From NCBI GenBank assembly GCA_946479615.1, contig CAMLGR010000157.1, forward strand, positions 1 to 10,519: a DNA stretch of 10,519 bases, read 5' to 3'. Origin of the DNA: an uncultured Bacteroidota bacterium. GTDB lineage: Bacteria; Bacteroidota; Bacteroidia; Chitinophagales; Chitinophagaceae. Of the stretch, positions 1 to 6,333 are shown one piece after another. The notes below the pieces were generated by a model. It searched no databases. It saw nothing but the letters and a program-made list of their open reading frames with translations, and was not told the DNA's origin. The stretch's first letter is position 1. Each line of letters opens with the position of its first letter. The position numbers and the translations under genes were made by a program.

Positions 1-1488
1 GTGATCTTCATCACCAAGGATATCACTCAGGATAGCATATTTATCGTCTTTGGTGATCAATCCCATCGCGATACCGGATACGTGTTTAGGGAAAGGAATA
101 CCTGCATCCATCAGCGCCAGCGAACCGGCACACACAGTCGCCATTGATGAGGAACCATTCGATTCCAGAATATCACTCACCACCCTGACCGTATAGGCAA
201 AATCACCGGTGGGCATCATTTGTTTCAGTGAACGCATGGCGAGGTTACCATGACCGATCTCGCGACGGCTCTGGCCGCGCATCATCTTCACTTCACCTGT
301 ACTGAACGGCGGGAAATTATAGTGTAAATAGAATTTTGAATCGTATGAACGGGCTGCACTTTCTACCAGCAATTCATCTAAAGGAGTTCCTAAAGTAACT
401 GTAGTAAGTGACTGTGTCTCACCTCTTGTGAACAAGGCTGCTCCGTGCGGGGAAGGTAATACATCAACTTCCATATCCAGCGGACGTACGGTATCGAGGC
501 TTCTTCCATCGAGGCGAATTTTTTCATCAAGGATCATATCACGCACCACATAATACTGCAAATCGCCATAGTAAGTAGAAGCCAGTTTCTTAGTCAGATC
601 GGGAAGGCTCTCTCCTTCGGGAATATCCTTTTTCAGGTACTCTATCAGTTCTTCCTTGATCGCATCGAATTTATCGCTGCGTTCGTGTTTGCTGTGTTTT
701 CCTTTGGCTACTTCATATACTTTTTGTTTGGCAAACGCATTGATCTTTTCGCGCAATGCCTCGTCCTGCTCAGGTTTCTTATAATCTCTTTTGCCTTTCA
801 CTCCTGCCAGGTCTCTCAGTTCTTCCTGTGCTTTTACCTGTAAACGGATAGCATCGTGAGCGATCTGTAAAGCCTGGCAAAGATCTGCTTCGCTGCACTC
901 TTTTGATTCACCTTCCACCATCATCAGGTTCTTCTCTGTAGCAGCGATCAGGAAATCCATATCAGCTTCTTCGAGTTCGCTGCGGTAAGGATTTACTTTG
1001 AATTGTCCATTGACACGGGCCACACGTACTTCCGAGATGATTTCCTTGATCGGAATATCGGATACAGCCAATGCTGCAGAAGCAGCGAGACAGGCCATTG
1101 CATCCGGCATTACTTCAGGATCGCTGGAGATCAGTGATACCAGCACCTGCACTTCACATAAATAATCTTCGGGAAATAAAGGACGAAGAGCGCGGTCGAT
1201 CAAGCGTGAAGTGAGTACTTCATAATCATTCAGCTTGGCTTCCCTTTTGAAAAAGGATCCTGGAATACGGCCTGCCGATGAAAATTTTTCCTGGTAATCA
1301 ACAGTCAAAGGAAAAAAGCTTTGTCCTTCTTTTGGTTCTTTATTGGCTACTACTGTAGCAAGGATCATACACTTGCCAAGAGAAACCGTAACGGCTCCAT
1401 CGGCCTGGCGGGCCAGGCGACCGGTTTCAATTGTCACCATACGACCATCACCTATATCGAATGTTTTACGAATGGGTTGTTGTAACAT
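1..1488 (-). CDS. pnp: Polyribonucleotide nucleotidyltransferase (PNPase), 3'-truncated by window edge
   Basis: PNPase is a cytoplasmic, phosphate-dependent 3'-to-5' exoribonuclease that degrades mRNA and can add tails. Reading the minus strand from ATG at 1488 gives 496 uninterrupted codons, beginning MLQQPIRKTFDIGDGR. The first RNase PH-like core includes GRLARQADGAV, TVDYQEKF, RIPGSFFKRE and DRALRPLFP. An all-alpha linker follows. The second core includes IRLDGRSLDTVRPL, PSPHGAALFTRGETQS, MMRGQSRREIGHG and, at the edge, SDILGDEDH, just before the expected LGDMDFK-type catalytic stretch. Full-length PNPases are about 700 residues, so the end of the second core and the KH and S1 RNA-binding domains lie outside the window. 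It sits 252 bp downstream of rpsO on the same strand, a conserved pairing. I see no strong promoter directly upstream, so it may depend partly on read-through from rpsO. Family assignment is very secure. Confidence 0.97.
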   Translation of the reverse strand, partial: MLQQPIRKTFDIGDGRMVTIETGRLARQADGAVTVSLGKCMILATVVANKEPKEGQSFFPLTVDYQEKFSSAGRIPGSFFKREAKLNDYEVLTSRLIDRALRPLFPEDYLCEVQVLVSLISSDPEVMPDAMACLAASAALAVSDIPIKEIISEVRVARVNGQFKVNPYRSELEEADMDFLIAATEKNLMMVEGESKECSEADLCQALQIAHDAIRLQVKAQEELRDLAGVKGKRDYKKPEQDEALREKINAFAKQKVYEVAKGKHSKHERSDKFDAIKEELIEYLKKDIPEGESLPDLTKKLASTYYGDLQYYVVRDMILDEKIRLDGRSLDTVRPLDMEVDVLPSPHGAALFTRGETQSLTTVTLGTPLDELLVESAARSYDSKFYLHYNFPPFSTGEVKMMRGQSRREIGHGNLAMRSLKQMMPTGDFAYTVRVVSDILESNGSSSMATVCAGSLALMDAGIPFPKHVSGIAMGLITKDDKYAILSDILGDEDH

Positions 1489-1595
1489 AGAAAAATGAGG
1501 AATTAGAAATTAGTAATAAGAGTTTGAAAGCGACCTGTCCGATATATACTGCACTTATTATGCGTTTTCAGAAGAGACTGACAAGCCAATAAGTG

Positions 1596-1623
1596 AAAAA
1601 ATACAACTGTTATTAAAACAGTT
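1596..1623 (-). terminator. Candidate intrinsic terminator or attenuator between rpsO and pnp
   Basis: A perfect 7-bp stem (AACTGTT 1605-1611 with AACAGTT 1617-1623) closes a 5-nt loop. In the minus-strand reading direction it is followed by GTA and then six T (1596-1601). The stem is A/T-rich and therefore weak, but it directly follows a stronger hairpin at 1622-1654. Together they could partly terminate rpsO transcripts before pnp. The rest of the 1489-1740 gap holds no ORF or other pattern I can support. Confidence 0.45.
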
Positions 1624-1654
1624 ATTCCCAACGTCTCAGAAGAGTTGGGAATAA
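1622..1654 (-). other. Perfect 11-bp hairpin in the rpsO-pnp spacer
   Basis: TTATTCCCAAC (1622-1632) and GTTGGGAATAA (1644-1654) are exact reverse complements around an 11-nt loop. The next stem (1605-1623) shares two bases with it, so the two hairpins would be stacked or mutually exclusive. In E. coli the same intergenic region carries the rpsO attenuator and an RNase III site controlling pnp. A similar processing or attenuation role here is inference from position, not from sequence similarity. Confidence 0.6.
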
Positions 1655-1740
1655 TCAATTATATTCAATTCTTTGTTCCGGTACTTTCTTGAAACTTCAG
1701 AATAAAAGACTTTTCCTAACCAGCGATCAGCGGTTGGGTC

Positions 1741-2010
1741 TTATTTTCTGATTCCGAGTTTCTCGATCAGCTTACGGTATCCTGTCAGGTCATTCTTCTG
1801 CAGGTAGTTCAGCAAACTCTTACGTTTACCAACCAGTTGCATCAAACCGCGGTGAGTAGAGAAATCTTTTTTGTTTTCCTGAAGGTGCTCACTGATCTGG
1901 CTGATACGTTCTGTCAGCTGCGCTATCTGACCCTCAATAGAACCGGTATTAGTAGCTTTGCCGCCGTACTCGGTAAAAATCTGTGTGTTTTTTTCTTTAG
2001 TTAAAGGCAT
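1741..2010 (-). CDS. rpsO: 30S ribosomal protein S15
   Basis: S15 is a primary 16S rRNA-binding protein of the small subunit platform. The 89-residue product matches the family's usual length exactly. It carries the typical helical core: TGSIEGQIAQLTERI (about 22-36), the DFSTHRGLMQLVGKRKSLL stretch (about 50-68) and NYLQKND near the C-terminus. The ATG at 2010 is preceded by an A/T-rich leader without a Shine-Dalgarno sequence, as is common in Bacteroidota. A strong promoter lies about 50 bp upstream, and pnp follows on the same strand after two hairpins, so rpsO is probably the promoter-proximal gene of an rpsO-pnp unit. In other bacteria S15 represses its own translation through the leader. 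The leader here is only about 45 nt and no matching fold was identified. Confidence 0.98.
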   Translation of the reverse strand: MPLTKEKNTQIFTEYGGKATNTGSIEGQIAQLTERISQISEHLQENKKDFSTHRGLMQLVGKRKSLLNYLQKNDLTGYRKLIEKLGIRK

Positions 2011-2061
2011 CTCAATTTTTTTAAATTCATCCGATTATTATCCCATATTATTTTGTGGCGG

Positions 2062-2092
2062 CAAAGGTAAGGCAAGTTGGGGTAATGGCAAA
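2062..2092 (-). promoter_or_regulatory. Bacteroidetes-type promoter for rpsO
   Basis: On the minus strand, TTTG (2089-2092) is followed after exactly 19 nt by TACCTTTG (2062-2069). This matches the Bacteroidetes sigma-ABfr consensus TTTG-N19-TAnnTTTG in every specified base. The predicted transcription start is near 2055-2058, giving a leader of about 45 nt before the rpsO ATG. This is the best promoter in the window and a main reason for the phylum assignment. Confidence 0.85.
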
Positions 2093-2099
2093 ATCCTGG

Positions 2100-2211
2100 A
2101 TCAGCCCGGCAGTCTTTCAGTGCGGCTGCCGGCAGCTAATGTATAACGTCATTGTTGCTGATAAGATGTTTACCAGGCGACTACCGGCAGGTAGACTGAA
2201 AGGCTGCTGAT
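2100..2211. repeat. Imperfect inverted repeat (REP/MITE-like) between rpsO and miaE
   Basis: Two arms face each other. The left arm carries ATCAGC (2100-2105), CTTTCAGT (2114-2121) and CTGCCGGCAG (2126-2135). The right arm, read on the other strand, carries ATCAGC (2206-2211), CTTTCAGT (2195-2202) and CTGCCGGTAG (2181-2190). The spacing from CTTTCAGT to CTGCCGG is 4 nt in both arms; the spacing from ATCAGC differs (8 against 3 nt). Each arm also contains a small palindrome: GCTGCCGGCAGC at 2125-2136 is fully self-complementary, and CTACC/GGTAG pair at 2181-2194. About 45 nt of unique sequence lie between the arms. The patch separates two divergent genes without covering the rpsO promoter. It may be a small palindromic mobile relic or simply a structured spacer. 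Confidence 0.5.
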
Positions 2212-2227
2212 TATCAATCAAATATAT

Positions 2228-2235
2228 TATTTTTA
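2228..2235 (+). promoter_or_regulatory. Weak -7-like box directly before miaE
   Basis: TATTTTTA matches TAnnTTTG in all specified bases except the last. It ends 4 nt before the miaE ATG. No TTTG/TTG was found at the expected distance upstream. If it is functional, the transcript would be leaderless or nearly so. The box is A/T-rich and could be chance. Confidence 0.3.
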
Positions 2236-2239
2236 CAGG

Positions 2240-2848
2240 ATGGAATTATCGCAGGATACAAAGAACATATTGGGGCTACAGCTTCCCACCGATCCGAGAT
2301 GGGTCAACCTGGCGGAAAAATCGCTGGAAGAGATCCTCACCGATCATGCTTATTGCGAGCAAAAAGCCGCCCTTACCTGCATCAGCCTGATCCAGAAACA
2401 CAGCGATAAGGAAAAACTGGTGATGGAGTTATCTCCCATCGTTACCGAAGAATGGGGACATTTCCGGCTTGTCCTTGCCGAACTGCATAAAAGAGGCCTG
2501 AAGCTCGGCCGGCAGCGTACCGATGAATATGTAAACAAACTCCGCGTTTTTCAAAAACAGGGAGGACATTGGGAAGACCGTTTCCTAGATAAACTCCTGA
2601 ACATGGCCCTGATCGAAGCCAGGAGTTGCGAACGGTTTAAACGATTGAGTGAAGGATTAACCGATGAATACCTGCAGCAGTTTTATCGCCGTTTTATGGA
2701 AAGTGAAGCCGGTCACTATACCCTTTTCATCGGGCTGGCAGAAACCTATATGGATAAAGAAGTCGTACGTAAACGGTGGAAAGAATGGCTCGACCATGAA
2801 ACCGTGATCATGAAAGAACTGGAAGTACGGGGTGACAGGATACATTAG
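2240..2848 (+). CDS. miaE: tRNA-(ms2io6A37) hydroxylase, MiaE family
   Basis: MiaE is a ferritin-like non-haem di-iron monooxygenase. It hydroxylates the isopentenyl group of 2-methylthio-N6-isopentenyladenosine at tRNA position 37, after MiaA and MiaB have acted. The 202-residue product is of normal length and all-helical in character. It shows the four ligand helices expected of the fold: E40 in DHAYCEQKAA, the ExxH pair E71/H74 in EEWGHF, E126 in the family-typical IEARSCERF, and the ExxH pair E156/H159 in ESEAGHY. Ligand roles are assigned by family knowledge, not by structure. The start at 2240 gives a family-typical N-terminus (LGLQLPTDPRW). It stands alone on the plus strand, divergent from rpsO and convergent with galK 110 bp away. 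No miaA or miaB is visible here. I see no clear terminator after it. Confidence 0.92.
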   Translation: MELSQDTKNILGLQLPTDPRWVNLAEKSLEEILTDHAYCEQKAALTCISLIQKHSDKEKLVMELSPIVTEEWGHFRLVLAELHKRGLKLGRQRTDEYVNKLRVFQKQGGHWEDRFLDKLLNMALIEARSCERFKRLSEGLTDEYLQQFYRRFMESEAGHYTLFIGLAETYMDKEVVRKRWKEWLDHETVIMKELEVRGDRIH

Positions 2849-2958
2849 CAGCCGCCAGTTTTATAGTCGTGCAGTCATTAGTCTTGCAGCCGGCAATCGG
2901 TTTACTCCTTTTGATAGCGTACTATTGAATTGAGCGATGATCTACCTGTTAAACCGTA

Positions 2959-4113
2959 TCAGATTTCCCTCACCCCATCTCCTATTTCCGATGCAACTAC
3001 TTCCGGTTCATAGCCGACTGCCTGTTTGTAATAAGCCGTTAGTTTTTTATTGAAATCATCGATGCTGTTTTTCTTCACCAGCGCGATGGCGCAACCACCA
3101 AAGCCGGCGCCGGTCATGCGAGCACCGATACAGCCAGGATAGGAATAGCAGAATTCGACTATCGTATCCAGTTCCTTCCCGGATACCTCGTACAATTCTT
3201 TTAAAGAAGCGTGAGAAGCATACATCAGTTCCCCGAATTCTTTTAACTGGTGCGCCTGCAAAGCATCTTTTGCTTTATGTACTCGTTCATTCTCCGTTAC
3301 TACATGCAGGGCTCTTTTCTCCAGCACTGCATCGTTGATCAGGTGACGATGCTTTTCGAAAACGGCCGGGGTCACTTCGCAAAGATTATCAACTGCAAGT
3401 TCTTTCTTTAGTAATTTCAATGCGGCGCCACACTCGGCAAAACGTTCATTGTATTTTGATTCTGATAATTTACGCGCTTTATTGCTGTTGATGATTGCCA
3501 GTACATGATCGCCGATCTCAAATGGGATGTATTCAAAGTCAAGTGTATCACAATTCAGCAGGATCGCCTTGTTCTCTTTTCCCATCGCTACTGCAAACTG
3601 GTCCATAATACCCGAATTCACACCGATAAAACTATTCTCCACTTTTTTACAAAGCAGCGTGATGTCTTTCCTGCTTACTCCTAACCCGAATATTTCACTG
3701 CAGGCATAACCGGTCAGCACTTCAATGGAAGCGGAAGAAGAAAGGCCGGCACCGATCGGTAGGTTGCCATAAAAAAGCATATCCATACCGGAGATCGTAT
3801 GCCCATCCTGTAGCAAATGATGGATCACGCCCAATGGGTAGTTGAACCATTCTTTACCGGTCTTTGAATATTCCGGCTGGAGATGCAGATCGGCCGTTTC
3901 AGGAAAATTCAGGCATTGAAAGCGCAAACGTTTGTCCGGATTCTTCGCTACCAGCATCCAGGTGCCGGAAGTGATGGCGCAGGGCATTACCTGTCCGCCA
4001 TTATAATCAATATGTTCACCTATCAGGTTCACGCGCCCGGGACAGAAAAAAATGTGATCAGCTTCTTTATTAAACCGCTTCACGAATTCTTTACTTAACT
4101 CAGCTTTTGTCAT
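2959..4113 (-). CDS. galK: Galactokinase
   Basis: Galactokinase (GHMP kinase superfamily, cytoplasmic) phosphorylates alpha-D-galactose with ATP to galactose-1-phosphate, feeding the Leloir pathway. Counting from the chosen start, residues 25-40 carry the galactokinase signature PGRVNLIGEHIDYNGG, with the catalytic arginine at R27. Residues 121-129 carry the GHMP ATP loop GAGLSSSAS. GIMDQF at 168-173 holds the probable catalytic base D171. GARMTGAGFGGCAIALV at 330-346 is the C-terminal GHMP motif. The 384-residue length is typical. The open frame extends 12 codons further upstream to an ATG at 4149, but that would overlap the divergent galM start at 4137. MTKAELSKEF matches family N-termini better, so 4113 is preferred. 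galM is divergent 23 bp away. No clear promoter was found for galK; one would have to lie inside galM. Confidence 0.97.
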   Translation of the reverse strand: MTKAELSKEFVKRFNKEADHIFFCPGRVNLIGEHIDYNGGQVMPCAITSGTWMLVAKNPDKRLRFQCLNFPETADLHLQPEYSKTGKEWFNYPLGVIHHLLQDGHTISGMDMLFYGNLPIGAGLSSSASIEVLTGYACSEIFGLGVSRKDITLLCKKVENSFIGVNSGIMDQFAVAMGKENKAILLNCDTLDFEYIPFEIGDHVLAIINSNKARKLSESKYNERFAECGAALKLLKKELAVDNLCEVTPAVFEKHRHLINDAVLEKRALHVVTENERVHKAKDALQAHQLKEFGELMYASHASLKELYEVSGKELDTIVEFCYSYPGCIGARMTGAGFGGCAIALVKKNSIDDFNKKLTAYYKQAVGYEPEVVASEIGDGVREI

Positions 4114-4132
4114 ACTGTTTATCCTATTTTTG
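4106..4132 (+). promoter_or_regulatory. Candidate galM promoter overlapping the galK start
   Basis: TATTTTTG (4125-4132) is a full match to TAnnTTTG and ends 4 nt before the galM ATG at 4137. The nearest TTTG (4106-4109) lies inside the galK coding sequence and gives a 15-nt spacer, shorter than the usual 19. A start about 4 nt after the box would make the galM mRNA essentially leaderless. The upstream element spacing is the weak point. Confidence 0.4.
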
Positions 4133-4136
4133 AAAG

Positions 4137-5171
4137 ATGGACACAACAAACAGGAAGTATTGTTTTGCGCATCCGGGCGGCGAAGATATTTATTTGTTTA
4201 CATTAAGCAATTCAAAGGGCACGGAAGTTTCTATTACTAATTATGGTGCTACAATCACTGCTTTTAAAGTAATTCAGAAGAATGGCACTGTGAATGATAT
4301 TGTATTGGGATTTGATGATCCGAAAGATTACCAGGGAAAAGAATACCTGGCTGCCAATCCCTATATCGGAGCTGCTATCGGACGGTATGGTAACCGCATC
4401 AAAGCGGGAAAATTTACTATTGATGGAAAGGAATACATATTGAAAACAAACCTCCCGCCGGAACATTTACACGGTGGCGAGACCGGTTTTGATAAACGCG
4501 CCTGGCATTGCGATTCGTTCTCATCACAAACGTTGGTCTTGTCATACAATAGTCCTGACGGTGAAGAAGGATACCCCGGCAATCTTCATGTAACACTTCG
4601 TTTCGAACTGAATGATGATAATGAATTGATGCATGCTTATACAGCTGTTACCGATAAAGCCACACCGGTCAACCTGACCCATCATACTTATTTCAATCTT
4701 AACAATGGCGATGGAACTATTGGTGATCAGGTTGTCAGGATCAACGCTTCACACATCCTCGAACAGGATGAATACTCTACTCCTACCGGCAAACTGATAC
4801 CTGTTGATCAAACCATGTATGATTTCAGGAAAGCCAGGCCGATCAATAAAAACTGGGACACGTCAATTGGTTTTGATCAGAGCTTTGTAGCGGATAAAAC
4901 AGAAGAAGGCCCCGATGCAGAAGCCTGGTCGGAACAATCAGGAATAAAATTACAGGTGTATACCACCGAACCTATCGTTCATCTATATACCGGTCGATGG
5001 CTCCCGTCCGTACCGGGTAAGAAAGGAAAAATGTATGGGCCGTTTTCCGGATTTTGTTTGGAGACACAGGTTCATCCGAATGCTATTAATATTCCTCAAT
5101 TCCCTGATACTATTCTCCGGCCCGGAGAGCAATACAAGCAGAAGACTATTTACAGGGTGATTGCTAATTGA
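4137..5171 (+). CDS. galM: Aldose 1-epimerase (galactose mutarotase)
   Basis: The enzyme interconverts beta- and alpha-anomers of galactose and other aldoses, supplying the alpha-galactose that galactokinase uses. The 344-residue length is typical. Family landmarks appear in order: NYGATITAF (35-43), VLGFD (56-60), IGRYGNRI (81-88), HLHGG (110-114, sugar-binding H112), LTHHTYFNL (180-188, catalytic acid H183) and the C-terminal FCLETQVHPNAIN (306-318, catalytic base E309). Roles are taken from the characterised family. No signal peptide is evident, so a cytoplasmic site is likely. The ATG at 4137 is the only start that keeps the N-terminal beta-strand, and no Shine-Dalgarno sequence is present. 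It is divergent from galK, suggesting joint control in a very short shared region. It ends just before a large CACATAG palindrome. Confidence 0.96.
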   Translation: MDTTNRKYCFAHPGGEDIYLFTLSNSKGTEVSITNYGATITAFKVIQKNGTVNDIVLGFDDPKDYQGKEYLAANPYIGAAIGRYGNRIKAGKFTIDGKEYILKTNLPPEHLHGGETGFDKRAWHCDSFSSQTLVLSYNSPDGEEGYPGNLHVTLRFELNDDNELMHAYTAVTDKATPVNLTHHTYFNLNNGDGTIGDQVVRINASHILEQDEYSTPTGKLIPVDQTMYDFRKARPINKNWDTSIGFDQSFVADKTEEGPDAEAWSEQSGIKLQVYTTEPIVHLYTGRWLPSVPGKKGKMYGPFSGFCLETQVHPNAINIPQFPDTILRPGEQYKQKTIYRVIAN

Positions 5172-5175
5172 AGTT

Positions 5176-5281
5176 TTTTTTACCACATAGGATCATAGGC
5201 ACATAGAAATACACACATAGATTTACTCCATAAAGATACCCTATGTGAATCTATGTGCCTATGATCCTATGTGGTAAAAAA
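5176..5281. repeat. CACATAG-unit palindrome 1 (32-bp perfect outer stem)
   Basis: Positions 5176-5207 and 5250-5281 are perfect reverse complements over 32 bp. An inner 7-bp stem (CACATAG 5214-5220 with CTATGTG 5241-5247) closes a 20-nt loop. Each arm is a short tandem array of CACATAG-like heptamers about 8 nt apart, starting with ACCACATAG at the outer end. One degenerate unit, GATCATAG (5191-5198), is mirrored exactly in the partner arm. The base is a T-run on the left and an A-run on the right that pair with each other, so neither strand has the unpaired T-tail of a classical intrinsic terminator. It fills the convergent galM/GSCFA-gene gap and could still block or protect transcript ends from both sides. 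Confidence 0.9.
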
Positions 5282-5298
5282 CTAAAAAAGATATCTTC

Positions 5299-6297
5299 CT
5301 AAATCTTAAAATACTCTAATTCTTCCTTAAAATCCAAAAAGGAATACTTCTCCTGCAACATCTTCGTCTTTTCAAAATGAGAAGATAAAAAACGCCGATG
5401 GGCATCCGTATCCGGTTGAAAGGCTTTATGCTTCCTGGCGGTCACTATTTTTTTTATTTCCTGCATCAGTTCCTGCGATTCTTCATCAATACCGAAAGAA
5501 GCAAATTTTTCCAGGACAAATTCAGTCGCCATATAATTAGGATGTGCCAGGTCGATATCATAAAAACGATAATCCCGCAATACATCGATCACTAATTCAT
5601 AGGCCGGGAAATAAAACAACCGGTCAAACTTGTTGACCATATGGTGTACAGCTTCGATCAGTCTTGCCTTGCTCCGGTTGTTTTCGATAACACCATCGCG
5701 GATATGACGGACAGGACTAACGGTGAAAATAATATTGAGCTTCGGGTTGAATTGCAATAAACGATGATAACAATTGTCGAGCATCGAAACAATCTCATCG
5801 ATACCCAGTAAATGTTTCGTAAACCATTGCGAAGGCGCACGATGACAGTTGGCAACACCGTTCGCTTCTCCTTTTACTGCGTCCGAGGAAGTGTCGTTGA
5901 TCCGGTAGGAAAACGAAGAACCCAGTGTAATGATCAGCCAATCGGCCTGTTGAAGAAAATCATGTGCCTGCTGCTGGGAAACATTGATTCCTGCTACAGC
6001 GCTCTCTTTGCTGATATGCGAAGACCGTGAGTGATGATCCCAACTGTTCCATACCTCATTTAACTGAAACAGGTCTTTCCCACTGTATCTTTTATTCTCA
6101 ATATAAGAAGTAAGGCTTTTGCATACACTGGCCGGATCGAAAAGAATACCATTCGGATTTTGAAGAACAGGGAATTTCAGATCTGCCAGCGTATTGCCAA
6201 TATGCTCGGTAAAACAGGAACCGGTCAATAATAGTTTATCCCGGTAATTGATTGGCCGGGGTAATTTTTTTATATCGATGTTTAACATGAAGTCCAT
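5299..6297 (-). CDS. GSCFA domain-containing protein
   Basis: GSCFA proteins are a conserved family of uncharacterised function, frequent in Bacteroidota, with an SGNH-hydrolase-like layout. Counting from the chosen start, the name motif appears as LLTGSCFTEHIG at about residues 23-34. Further conserved stretches are LQNPNGILFDP (45-55), ITLGSSFSYR (123-132), IFTVSPVRHIRDG (190-202) and DIDLAHPNYMA (247-257). The D249-x-x-H252 pair in the last is consistent with an SGNH-type catalytic Asp-His, and S27 of GSCF with the nucleophile; both are inferences from the superfamily. No signal peptide is seen. The frame also offers ATG at 6312 and 6288. I chose 6297 (MDFMLNIDI) because family members usually begin close to the first strand; certainty is low. 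It is the last gene of the minus-strand run, 36 bp after the HMG-CoA lyase gene. About 332 residues. Confidence 0.85.
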   Translation of the reverse strand: MDFMLNIDIKKLPRPINYRDKLLLTGSCFTEHIGNTLADLKFPVLQNPNGILFDPASVCKSLTSYIENKRYSGKDLFQLNEVWNSWDHHSRSSHISKESAVAGINVSQQQAHDFLQQADWLIITLGSSFSYRINDTSSDAVKGEANGVANCHRAPSQWFTKHLLGIDEIVSMLDNCYHRLLQFNPKLNIIFTVSPVRHIRDGVIENNRSKARLIEAVHHMVNKFDRLFYFPAYELVIDVLRDYRFYDIDLAHPNYMATEFVLEKFASFGIDEESQELMQEIKKIVTARKHKAFQPDTDAHRRFLSSHFEKTKMLQEKYSFLDFKEELEYFKI

Positions 6298-6333
6298 AAA
6301 GCAATTCAACATTCAGAAGTAAACGACACATTG

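Noticed and set aside
2849..2958. Terminator between convergent miaE and galK
   Set aside because: No stem longer than a few base pairs with a T-run was found on either strand.
4114..4149. Longer galK with 12 extra N-terminal residues from ATG 4149
   Set aside because: It would overlap the galM start, and the extra residues do not resemble galactokinase N-termini; MTKAELSKEF fits better.
5176..5281. Intrinsic terminator for galM or the GSCFA gene
   Set aside because: The flanking T and A runs pair with each other in the stem, leaving no T-tail on either strand; kept as a repeat instead.
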